A DNA stretch of 14,622 nucleotides from Methanomicrobiales archaeon (GTDB taxonomy: Archaea; Halobacteriota; Methanomicrobia; Methanomicrobiales; Methanoculleaceae), in the NCBI GenBank assembly GCA_012521035.1, contig JAAYND010000268.1, positions 1 through 14,622 of the forward strand, written 5' to 3'. The position numbers were made by a program, and so were the translations under genes. The notes under the pieces were generated by a model that had not been told where the DNA came from, did not search any database, and saw nothing but the letters and a program-made list of their open reading frames with translations. Numbering within the stretch: position 1 is the first letter of the stretch; each line of letters starts with the position of its first letter. Of this stretch, positions 1 through 6,457 are shown in pieces.

Positions 1-110
1 AGGCTATCGCCCACCACATCGGCGAGCGCCTGGATCTCCAGGGGCTGGTAGTTATGCGCCATGATAATTGCGTTTTTTTGGGTTTTGAGCGCACGAATCT
101 CCATTTCCAT
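1..110 (-). CDS. nadA: Quinolinate synthase NadA, N-terminal fragment (cut by window edge)
   Basis: The minus strand from the ATG at 110-108 encodes 36 residues before the window ends. They contain the stretch AIIMAHNYQPLEIQALADVV followed by GDS, which matches the N-terminal substrate-binding segment of NadA (family pattern AHNYQ...ADxxGDS). NadA is a [4Fe-4S] enzyme that condenses iminoaspartate with dihydroxyacetone phosphate to give quinolinate for NAD. The start lies 2 nt after the nadX stop (TAG at 115-113), so the two are co-transcribed and nadX supplies the iminoaspartate. A G-rich stretch (GGTGGTGGGGA) just upstream could act as ribosome binding site. A second in-frame ATG at 104-102 is an alternative start. 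The cluster cysteines lie beyond the window and cannot be checked. Confidence 0.9.
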   Translation of the reverse strand, partial: MEMEIRALKTQKNAIIMAHNYQPLEIQALADVVGDS

Positions 111-112
111 TG

Positions 113-871
113 CTATGTCCCCACCACCAGAGGATTTTCAAGGTTCTTCAAGAGCGTCAGGATGGAGAGGGCTGCCATATAACTCGTTGCAGGGTTATCC
201 GGACTCGGGGTGTTTCGGACCCTGATGTAGATATCTCCGAAGTCGCCCTCGGCAAATATCTCGTGAATATTCCTCTCTATTCCGGGATCGACCCAGAGTT
301 CCACGTCGGCATCCCGGCCGGCCGCCAGTCCCAACGCTACTGCGACATTGATATTTTTTGGGTATAGCTTTATACAATCGTGCGCAAGTCCCTTAAATAT
401 CTCGGTTCTCTCTCCGGCTACCATCCCGAGCGACGCAGGGGGCTTGGTCGTCCGTAGCAGGAATTTCTCAGGTGGTGAGATCTGACCGATCTTGAGGTTA
501 TCGAGCCCGATGACGGCGCCGCTCGGTATACGGATCTTCCGTCCTGCCTCCCGCGCGACCTCGACGAGGCGCTCACGAAACTCCTCATCGGCAAGGGCTC
601 CCACAGAGAGTATGGCAATATCCCTGCCTGACCGGAGGGCCGCCTCACCATAGAGTTTGACCGCATCGACCGAGGCGGCCTCCACGACGATCGAGAAGTC
701 CTCCTGCATGAAGAGATCAAAATCGGTGTATGCCTGAGCATGACAGAGCCCGGCAAGTTCCTCGGCTCGCCCCGGGATGATATCAAAGACCGCAACAACC
801 CGGATGCCCTCGGCATGCGCAGCGATGATGCGCCCGACGTTGCCGCACCCGAGCAACCCTATTTTTATCAT
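113..871 (-). CDS. nadX: L-aspartate dehydrogenase NadX
   Basis: This 252-residue protein has an N-terminal Rossmann fold: GCGNVG at residues 8-13 and an acidic residue (D30) at the end of the second strand, as in NAD-preferring enzymes. The C-terminal half resembles the aspartate dehydrogenase domain, with SGAVIGLDN at 117-125, KNINVAVAL at 172-180 and N201/H203 in the segment ERNIHEI, where the family places its catalytic His. The reaction is NAD(P)-dependent oxidation of L-aspartate to iminoaspartate, the step taken by NadB in many bacteria. I start at the ATG 871-869 because the fold begins there. The frame is open 20 codons further upstream, but that stretch (NTILNRQHYNFFNG) looks non-coding. 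The immediate downstream nadA confirms the pathway. No strong Shine-Dalgarno is seen, and a TATA-like stretch about 34 bp upstream suggests a short or absent leader. Confidence 0.9.
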   Translation of the reverse strand: MIKIGLLGCGNVGRIIAAHAEGIRVVAVFDIIPGRAEELAGLCHAQAYTDFDLFMQEDFSIVVEAASVDAVKLYGEAALRSGRDIAILSVGALADEEFRERLVEVAREAGRKIRIPSGAVIGLDNLKIGQISPPEKFLLRTTKPPASLGMVAGERTEIFKGLAHDCIKLYPKNINVAVALGLAAGRDADVELWVDPGIERNIHEIFAEGDFGDIYIRVRNTPSPDNPATSYMAALSILTLLKNLENPLVVGT

Positions 872-900
872 TCCATTAAAGAAATTGTAATGTTGGCGGT

Positions 901-909
901 TAAGTATTG
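901..909 (-). promoter_or_regulatory. Possible TATA box for nadX-nadA
   Basis: On the minus strand this reads AATACTTAA, centred about 34 bp upstream of the nadX ATG, the right distance for a near-leaderless archaeal transcript. The match to a TATA consensus is only fair and no clear BRE precedes it. Confidence 0.3.
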
Positions 910-998
910 TGTTCAGGCGAAACACCCGCACTGGCGCCGGCGAAACCTCTCTGGATTGGGGAGGATCTCTGTACCGCCGGCAGCCTGACCGCGCAGAA

Positions 999-1004
999 GG
1001 AGGT
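999..1004 (+). promoter_or_regulatory. Shine-Dalgarno GGAGGT that decides the methylthiotransferase start
   Basis: A full-strength GGAGGT is followed by an 8-nt spacer and then the in-frame codon ATC at 1013. No ATG, GTG or TTG lies in this frame between the upstream stop (TGA 986-988) and 1127. This is the strongest clue to where translation of the downstream gene begins. Confidence 0.6.
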
Positions 1005-1012
1005 CACCTACC

Positions 1013-2236
1013 ATCACTATAGATAGCCTGCAAGGAAGATCGGTCTACATCGAGAGTTACGGCTGTACCTACAACCATGCCGATGCCAGAAGGCTGGAAG
1101 CGATACTGGAGAGTCTCGGGTGCAGGTTGACCGGACCGGACGAGGCGGATGCCGTGATCATCAACACCTGCACGGTGATCGAGGCGACCGAACGAAAGAT
1201 GCTCCGGCGCCTGAAGACATTCGCCGACCGGGATCTCTACGTGACCGGGTGCATGCCACTCGTCCAGATGGACCTCATCAGCACAGTCTGCGCCCCTCGC
1301 ATCATCCACCCGGATGAGATCCATGAGCGCGCCGGTGGCGTCGGAAGCCCGGGTGCCGGGGCGATCGGCGTGGTCCAGGTGGCGAACGGGTGCGTCGGCC
1401 GGTGCAGTTATTGCATCACCCGGCTTGCGCGGGGAAGGCTCAGGAGCGCGCCGGCTGAAGATATCCTCGATGCTGTCCGGCGCCTTGTCGCGTCAGGCGC
1501 CTTTGAGATCCAGCTGACCGGGCAGGATGTGGCCGCCTGGGGGATTGACCGGGGGGAGTCGCTCCCCGATCTCCTGCAGGAGATCAGCGATATCCCGGGA
1601 AAGTTCGCCGTCCGGCCGGGGATGATGCACCCGGGATCGGTGCACCGGATCCTGGATCCGCTCATCGACGCCTATGCGAGCCCTAAAATCTTCCAGTTTC
1701 TCCATCTCCCCGCCCAGTCCGGATCAGATGCCGTCCTCGATCGGATGAAACGCCGCTACCATGCGGCCGATATAGTCGAGATCGTCGATTCGTTCCGGAA
1801 GCGGTACCCCGACATGATGATATCGTCCGACTTCATCACCGGGTTTCCCGGGGAGACGGACGAGGAGTTCGAACAGACGCTCGACCTCCTCCGACGCACG
1901 GCGTTCGTGAAGGTGAACATCACCCGCTACTCCCGGCGGCCTGGAACACCTGCCGCCGCCCTCAAGGATCTCCCCGAGCGGATACGAAAAGACCGATCCC
2001 GAAGGCTGCTCAGTGAAGCAAACCAGATCTACGATGCCTACAACAACCGCTGGATCGGCCGGGAGACTGCGATCGTCGCGACCGAGAAGAACATGCCCGG
2101 TTCAACCGTCTGCCGCAACCCCTCCTATCTCAATGTCATCATCAAAGAGGATCTTCCGTTCGGGTTCTCAGGGCGGGCAGTGATCACAGAGAACCGGCGC
2201 CACTACGTCATCGGCAAACTCCTGCGGGAAGTTTAG
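1013..2236 (+). CDS. tRNA (adenosine-37) methylthiotransferase, MiaB/CDKAL1-type radical SAM enzyme
   Basis: The protein (407 residues if counted from 1013) has all three domains of the archaeal/eukaryotic methylthiotransferases. The N-terminal UPF0004 domain carries cluster cysteines C18 (ESYGCTYN), C53 (NTCTV) and C80 (VTGCMP). The radical-SAM core has C127, C131 and C134 in NGCVGRCSYC. A TRAM-like RNA-binding domain fills the last 60 or so residues. The expected reaction is methylthiolation of t6A37 in tRNAs, with S-adenosylmethionine. The start is odd. The first canonical start in frame is TTG at 1127 (residue 39), which would remove C18. The open frame, the homology and the Shine-Dalgarno at 999-1004 all point to ATC at 1013. 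ATA at 1019 and CTG at 1028 are less well spaced. The family is clear; the exact start is an inference. Confidence 0.88.
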   Translation: MTIDSLQGRSVYIESYGCTYNHADARRLEAILESLGCRLTGPDEADAVIINTCTVIEATERKMLRRLKTFADRDLYVTGCMPLVQMDLISTVCAPRIIHPDEIHERAGGVGSPGAGAIGVVQVANGCVGRCSYCITRLARGRLRSAPAEDILDAVRRLVASGAFEIQLTGQDVAAWGIDRGESLPDLLQEISDIPGKFAVRPGMMHPGSVHRILDPLIDAYASPKIFQFLHLPAQSGSDAVLDRMKRRYHAADIVEIVDSFRKRYPDMMISSDFITGFPGETDEEFEQTLDLLRRTAFVKVNITRYSRRPGTPAAALKDLPERIRKDRSRRLLSEANQIYDAYNNRWIGRETAIVATEKNMPGSTVCRNPSYLNVIIKEDLPFGFSGRAVITENRRHYVIGKLLREV

Positions 2237-2240
2237 CCTT

Positions 2241-2256
2241 ACCGAAAATTTTTCAG
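2241..2256 (+). promoter_or_regulatory. Promoter of the DtxR-family gene, overlapped by a palindrome
   Basis: ACCGAAAATTTTTC looks like a BRE (CCGAAA) running into a T/A-rich TATA element, centred 32 bp before the ATG at 2281. That spacing suits a leaderless archaeal mRNA, and no Shine-Dalgarno sits at a normal distance. Bases 2244-2254 are a perfect palindrome (GAAAA-T-TTTTC), so a repressor bound here could block TBP/TFB. Autoregulation by the downstream DtxR-type protein is an inference. Confidence 0.45.
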
Positions 2257-2280
2257 CAGGAAGGCACCAATCTGTTTATC

Positions 2281-2730
2281 ATGCAGGGTATCACCGGGGA
2301 TGAACTCTCTCCGAGGAAGGCTGAGTACCTCAAGTACATCTACATGCAGGACGACGTCGTGAAGACGACCGATATCGCCACCCACTTCTCCGTCGCGCCA
2401 TCGACAGTAACAAAAGCGCTCGGGGAGATCGCAAAGGCCGGGTATCTCGAGCACTCCCCCTATCATGGTGTGAAACTCACGTCTCACGGCACCGATTACG
2501 CGCGATTCCTCTTCCGGCGCCACCGTATCGTCGCCCTGATGCTCAGCCGTCACGGACTTGAGCCCGACGAGGCATGCAGTGAGGCAAAGAAGATCGAGCA
2601 GTGCGTATCCCGGGATCTTACGAACCGGATATGCACATCGCTTGGCCACCCGATGATGAGCGTCTGCGGGGAGATCGAGCATGATCTGTGTTGCTGCTGC
2701 CCCCGGGAGAGCCAGAAGAGGCAACTATAG
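2281..2730 (+). CDS. DtxR/MntR-family metal-dependent transcriptional regulator
   Basis: This 149-residue protein has the DtxR-family order: an N-terminal winged helix-turn-helix (about residues 8-70; recognition region TTDIATHFSVAPSTVTKAL; wing ending VKLTSHG), then a helical dimerisation and metal-binding part (72-125, with FRRHR at 78-82). There is no SH3-like third domain, as in MntR. Alignment by eye suggests the usual metal-binding Glu-His pair is E106-Q107, with C108 next to it. The tail has C118, C129 and four consecutive cysteines at 137-140. That points to a thiol-rich sensor, perhaps for zinc. The gene lies 62 bp upstream of a metal ABC transporter on the same strand, so it probably represses that operon when metal is plentiful. 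The effector metal is not shown by the sequence. Confidence 0.85.
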   Translation: MQGITGDELSPRKAEYLKYIYMQDDVVKTTDIATHFSVAPSTVTKALGEIAKAGYLEHSPYHGVKLTSHGTDYARFLFRRHRIVALMLSRHGLEPDEACSEAKKIEQCVSRDLTNRICTSLGHPMMSVCGEIEHDLCCCCPRESQKRQL

Positions 2731-2792
2731 ATACACATTTATCTTCATGCCAGTCCAGATTTAGACCCATACCAAACCTGAGGAGAAGAACC
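2731..2792 (+). promoter_or_regulatory. Intergenic leader ahead of znuA, with Shine-Dalgarno and possible promoter
   Basis: AGGAG at 2781-2785 lies 7 nt before the ATG at 2793 and fixes the znuA start. ACATTTATC around 2735-2743 could be a TATA element, giving a leader of roughly 25-30 nt. The transporter may therefore have its own promoter besides read-through from the regulator gene. No clear palindromic operator was found here. Confidence 0.35.
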
Positions 2793-3686
2793 ATGAGATC
2801 ACAGCATAAAGGCGTTGTCGCTCACCGTGCTCTTATTTTTGTAATTCTTCTGCTGGTAGCACTCACCGCCGGCTGCACCGGGACCGAGCGGCAGGACGAC
2901 GGAAAGCTCGTTGTCGCGGTCACCATACCACCGGAGCAGGAGTTTGTGGAGCGAGTGGGAGGTGATCACGTCAGGGTGATCCTGCTGGTGCCACCGGGGG
3001 CCGACCCGCACACATATGAACCGCCGCCGGGGATCATCGCTGATCTTGCAGAGGCTGATGTCTATGCTGCCATGGGATCGGGGATAGAGTTTGAACTCAT
3101 CTGGAAGGACAAGATCGCCGCCATGAACCCCGGGATGCTGGTCGTCGACTGCTCACGCGGCATCGACCTGATATCGACAGGGGCGGGTGGCCGCCCCGGA
3201 ACCGACCCTCACATCTGGCTCTCCCCGGGATGCGCGAGGATCATGGTCGAGAACATCTGCCAGGGACTCATGGAGGTTGACCCGGAGAACGCTGACACCT
3301 ACCGCCGAAACGCCGATGCCTACCAGGATGAACTCGACGCTCTGGATGAGGAGATCGCCGGGGCGCTCGCCGCATCCGGCGTGAAGCGGATCATGGTCTA
3401 CCACCCCTCATGGGCTTACTTTGCCCGGGACTACGGTCTTGAGCAGATCCCGATCGAGAGCGAGGGAAAGGAACCCTCCCCGCGAGGGATAGAGCACCTC
3501 ATCACGCAGGCGAAGGAGGAGCACATCAAGGTGGTCTTTGCGTCGCCCGAGTACTCCACCCGGAGCGCTGAGGTGATAGCAGATGAGATCGGCGGGACCG
3601 TTGTGCTGGTAAGCCCGCTTGCAAAAGATTACCTGGCAAATATGCGGCATGTCGCCACAGCGTTTGCAGTGAGTGGTGGTTCATGA
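2793..3686 (+). CDS. znuA: Metal (zinc-type) ABC transporter substrate-binding lipoprotein
   Basis: The 297-residue protein starts with a signal peptide and lipobox (hydrophobic run 14-26, LTAGC with C28), so it should be anchored outside the membrane. It belongs to the cluster A-I (TroA/ZnuA) binding proteins. Putative ligands are H73 in GADPHTYEP, H140 in TDPHIWLSP and H204 in VYHPSWAYFARDYGL, followed by the family's helix and SPEYSTRSAEVIADEIG. Where many relatives have Asp in a DPLG-type motif, this protein has SPLAKDYL (S274), so three His and no fourth carboxylate are visible there. That fits zinc better than manganese but is not proof. There is no His-rich loop. The start is set by AGGAG at 2781. 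The stop overlaps the next gene by 4 nt (ATGA). Confidence 0.87.
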   Translation: MRSQHKGVVAHRALIFVILLLVALTAGCTGTERQDDGKLVVAVTIPPEQEFVERVGGDHVRVILLVPPGADPHTYEPPPGIIADLAEADVYAAMGSGIEFELIWKDKIAAMNPGMLVVDCSRGIDLISTGAGGRPGTDPHIWLSPGCARIMVENICQGLMEVDPENADTYRRNADAYQDELDALDEEIAGALAASGVKRIMVYHPSWAYFARDYGLEQIPIESEGKEPSPRGIEHLITQAKEEHIKVVFASPEYSTRSAEVIADEIGGTVVLVSPLAKDYLANMRHVATAFAVSGGS

Positions 3687-4447
3687 GCGCGCCCGTGATA
3701 GAGGTCGATGATGTCTGGGTCAGGTTGCGCGGCCAGACGCTGCTTGAGGGCGTGAACCTCGCCATCTACCCTGATGATTTCTACGCCATCATCGGGCCGA
3801 ACGGCGGGGGGAAGACGACACTCCTCCGGGTGATCCTCGGGCTCCTCACCCCCTGTCGCGGTGAGGTCAGGATCAACGGTAGCAGGGATCCGGCGATGCG
3901 AAAGAACCTCGGCTACGTGCCACAGTTCCGGACGTTTGACTTTCAGTATCCGATCACCGTCCGGGAGATGATCCTCTCCGGCCGCCTCGGTCACATCACC
4001 CGCCGCCCAAGGCGCTACGGCAGAGAAGATCATGCGCGGACGGAGGAAGTCCTCGATATGATGCAGATCGCCGATCTCGCTGACCGGCAGATCCAGAACC
4101 TCTCGGGCGGGGAGCAACAGCGGGCGATCATCGCCCGGGCGCTCGTCGGCGATCCTGAGGTGCTCCTCCTCGACGAACCGACGGTCTACGTGGATGCCCC
4201 GACGGCGGTACAGTTCTACGAGATCCTGGATCGTCTCCAGGATCGGATGGCAGTTGTCCTCGTGACCCACGATATCGGGGTGCTCCCCGGGCGCGTGACC
4301 CGGGTCGCCTGCCTGAACCGGCGCCTCTACACGCATGACACCGCCGAGATCACGCAGGATATGATCGAGGATGCATACCACTGTCCGGTGGACCTGATCG
4401 CGCACGGAGTGCCACACAGGGTTCTCCCGGAGCATCTGGAGGAGTAG
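3683..4447 (+). CDS. znuC: Metal (zinc-type) ABC transporter ATP-binding protein
   Basis: This 254-residue protein is a canonical cytoplasmic ABC ATPase. Walker A is GPNGGGKTT (38-46), the Q-loop is Q81 in GYVPQFR, the signature is LSGGEQQR (140-147), Walker B is LLLDEP (161-166) and the switch His is H196 in VTHD. The D-loop region reads VYVDA. The C-terminal extension (about 205-254, with YTHDTAEITQDMIEDAY) matches the tail of manganese/zinc transporter ATPases. The ATG overlaps the znuA stop and the permease starts 2 nt after its stop, so the three are translationally coupled. It powers metal import through the neighbouring permease. Confidence 0.9.
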   Translation: MSAPVIEVDDVWVRLRGQTLLEGVNLAIYPDDFYAIIGPNGGGKTTLLRVILGLLTPCRGEVRINGSRDPAMRKNLGYVPQFRTFDFQYPITVREMILSGRLGHITRRPRRYGREDHARTEEVLDMMQIADLADRQIQNLSGGEQQRAIIARALVGDPEVLLLDEPTVYVDAPTAVQFYEILDRLQDRMAVVLVTHDIGVLPGRVTRVACLNRRLYTHDTAEITQDMIEDAYHCPVDLIAHGVPHRVLPEHLEE

Positions 4448-4449
4448 CG

Positions 4450-5259
4450 ATGTTTGAGGTACTCGGTCTTGAGTTCTTCAGGAATGCGTTCATCGCCGGG
4501 ATACTTGCGAGCATCGCCTGCGGTATCATCGGCACATACGTCGTGGTGCGGCAGATGGTCGCGATCAGTGGCGGTATATCTCATGCATCCTTCGGCGGTA
4601 TAGGGCTCGGCTACTTCCTCGGTATAGATCCACTCGCGGGAGCCACCGGGTTCACCGTCGCAACAGCACTCGGGATGGGTGCGCTCCAGCTCCGGGCAAA
4701 GCAGCGGATGGATACACTCATCGGCGCGGTCTGGGCGGCCGGCATGGCGCTCGGGATCCTCTTCGTCTACCTGACACCAGGGTTTGCCCCCGACCTCTTC
4801 TCCTACCTCTTTGGAAACATCCTCCTCGTGCCCCGGGGGGACATCCTCCTGATGGCGACCCTCACCGCGGTCATCGTCGCTGTCGTGGCCTTCCTCTACC
4901 GTGAGCTCCAGGCGGTCACATTCGACCCGGATTACGCGAAGGTCATGAATCTCCCGGTGGAAGGACTCTCGCTCCTTCTCCTCGTGCTGATAGCGCTGAC
5001 GGTGGTGATGCTTATCCGGGTGGTCGGGATCATCCTCGTGATCGCGCTTCTCACGCTCCCGGCGGCGATCAGCAGGCTTTACGCCACCCGCATATGGAGC
5101 ATGATGCTTGGCGCCGTCGTCCTCGGCATCCTCTTCACTGTGACCGGGATATGGCTCTCCTACCTTGCAAACGTCCCGTCAGGGGCGACGATCATCCTCG
5201 TGAGCACACTCGCGTACGCGGGCGCCCTCGGGATTGAACGCCTCCGGCAGACCGGGTAG
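4450..5259 (+). CDS. znuB: Metal (zinc-type) ABC transporter permease
   Basis: The 269-residue, strongly hydrophobic protein is of ABC-3 (ZnuB/MntB/TroB) type and usual length. Family features include the N-terminal FFRNAFIAGILASIACGIIG, the stretch VVVRQMVAISGGISHASFGG, and a cytoplasmic-loop segment FDPDYAKVMNLPVEG likely to contact the ATPase. About eight or nine membrane spans can be counted by eye. The start is supported by GGAGGAG overlapping the end of znuC. As last gene of the unit it completes a binding protein, ATPase and permease set. The metal is inferred as zinc from the overall resemblance; manganese or iron remain possible. Confidence 0.88.
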   Translation: MFEVLGLEFFRNAFIAGILASIACGIIGTYVVVRQMVAISGGISHASFGGIGLGYFLGIDPLAGATGFTVATALGMGALQLRAKQRMDTLIGAVWAAGMALGILFVYLTPGFAPDLFSYLFGNILLVPRGDILLMATLTAVIVAVVAFLYRELQAVTFDPDYAKVMNLPVEGLSLLLLVLIALTVVMLIRVVGIILVIALLTLPAAISRLYATRIWSMMLGAVVLGILFTVTGIWLSYLANVPSGATIILVSTLAYAGALGIERLRQTG

Positions 5260-5308
5260 TGGGACAAACCGGTGCGCTTATGCTGGCGTATGCAAGAATT
5301 AGGTGAGC

Positions 5309-5839
5309 ATGGATCCGATCATCGAAGAGGGATACGCCCGACTCCTTGAGACCCTTGAGGAGTTGCAGGCGAAGAAGGAAGAATCAACTGCGGCGCTTCA
5401 GGAGAATATCGGGGCGCTCGTCACACGGATGGCTGCCGATGCAACGCCGGTCGTGGGAAGGATCGGGCTTGAGATGCTCCAGCGCGCAAAGAGGGAGGCG
5501 TCCGGGGAGCTCTACGACCAGGATTACTACGAGAAGAAGATGATCGTCCTCGGGAAGGCCGAACCACTCCCGTACCGCCCCGACGATCCGACCAAACCCA
5601 TCGATACTCAGGTATGCGTTCTCGATGAGGAGGGGAAGTTCTACGAGGTGATGTACACCACCACCGATATCAGGGTCGACTCCTACAAGAGTCCCATCAC
5701 GCCGGAGGAAGCAGTCGATATATATGGCTACGACCTCGTCTTCATGCTCTACCGGGCGCTGTATGAGTATGCGGAGAAGGAGGAGGAGCTCGTGGCCGCA
5801 CTCGCACAGGCACTTGAGTATATCGCCACATCCGAATAA
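5309..5839 (+). CDS. Conserved-looking protein of unknown function
   Basis: I do not recognise this 176-residue acidic protein. The N-terminal third (about 10-40, with LLETLEELQAKKEESTAALQ) is a likely coiled coil. A middle part (about 60-140) looks like a small globular fold with beta segments (TQVCVLDEEGKFYEVMYT). The C-terminus is helical and ends in a Glu-rich helix (YEYAEKEEELVAALAQALEY). There is no signal peptide, membrane span or Cys/His metal motif, so it is probably cytoplasmic. I chose the ATG at 5309, fed by AGGTGA at 5301-5306; a GTG at 5303 is also in frame but has no upstream ribosome site. It begins 49 nt after the permease stop on the same strand, but its own promoter is possible, so a link to metal transport is only a suggestion. 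Coding character is good. Confidence 0.75.
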   Translation: MDPIIEEGYARLLETLEELQAKKEESTAALQENIGALVTRMAADATPVVGRIGLEMLQRAKREASGELYDQDYYEKKMIVLGKAEPLPYRPDDPTKPIDTQVCVLDEEGKFYEVMYTTTDIRVDSYKSPITPEEAVDIYGYDLVFMLYRALYEYAEKEEELVAALAQALEYIATSE

Positions 5840-5840
5840 C

Positions 5841-5846
5841 TTTTTT
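5841..5846 (+). terminator. Oligo-T transcription end
   Basis: Six consecutive T begin 1 nt after the TAA stop codon. Archaeal RNA polymerase commonly ends at such U-runs without a strong hairpin, so this plausibly ends the preceding transcript before the repeat region. Confidence 0.5.
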
Positions 5847-5864
5847 AGGGCACAGAGGGCACGG

Positions 5865-5933
5865 ATCTCATTTGCGCCGGCTATATACGCAGGTCATATG
5901 CGCAGGTCACATGTGCCGGCAACAAATGGAGAT
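5865..5933. repeat. Imperfect inverted repeat enclosing a tandem 13-bp direct repeat
   Basis: The left arm (5865-5881, ATCTCATTTGCGCCGGC) and right arm (5915-5933, GCCGGCAACAAATGGAGAT) are reverse complements apart from a few inserted bases. Between them lie CGCAGGTCATATG (5888-5900) and CGCAGGTCACATG (5901-5913), 12 of 13 identical and directly adjacent. It could be a hairpin in RNA, a protein-binding array, or the remains of a small mobile element. Confidence 0.6.
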
Positions 5934-6253
5934 ACTGAGGGCGCCCTTCCAGTCTGATTCAATGCAGGGGTAAGCCGGCATTCGGAGCACTGACTTATAC
6001 TTGTGGTGCGTATCCTGGTCGCGCTCTTCGCCGGATCCCGGGCGGGGGCAGTGCAGGCGATATCCCCGGAAAGGCCGGCCCCAGGGAGGCGACTCAGAGC
6101 AGGCCCTTCACCGGCGTCATCCCATGCACCGGACCGTGGTGGCGAGAGCCCAGAAAGGGCGCGGCCGGGGAGATAGCCTGATTATCCGTTTCGTCAGTAT
6201 CTCGCCATGCACTGTTTTCCTCTCTCCCCCACCCCGATCCCGCCTTTTGCCGG

Positions 6254-6403
6254 CATCATCCCATACACCGTACCGTGGGGATATCGCCTGGGGAGGGGCC
6301 CGGGGAGGGAACCCCCTCCCCGCCGACGAGAACCATACCGGCCTTCCTACAGGGCTCCCGCGCAGGAGCGGGGGTTCTCGCGGCGAGAGCCCGAACGGAG
6401 CGC
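6254..6403. repeat. Tail-1 repeat copy with full structured core (copy 1)
   Basis: The core holds a four-G-tract stretch (6290-6309). An outer stem of 8 bp (CGAGAACC 6327-6334 with GGTTCTCG 6373-6380) encloses two small hairpins. One is GCCTT/AGGGC with loop CCTAC (6341-6355); the other is CCCGC/GCGGG with loop GCAGGA (6357-6372). The first hairpin has a T where the other copies have C, which keeps pairing as a G-U wobble. Confidence 0.75.
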
Positions 6404-6457
6404 AAGCACGGGGAAGGCCGGCCTCTGAGAGGCGAACCCGATTCCGCCCTTCTCCCG

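Noticed and set aside
1127..2236. Methylthiotransferase starting at TTG 1127
   Set aside because: This would drop the first cluster cysteine and the conserved start of the UPF0004 domain, and no ribosome site precedes it at a proper distance.
3629..4435. 268-codon frame antisense to the transporter ATPase gene
   Set aside because: It lies entirely over a well-supported gene, and its sequence is His/Asp/Arg-rich as expected for an antisense frame in GC-rich coding DNA.
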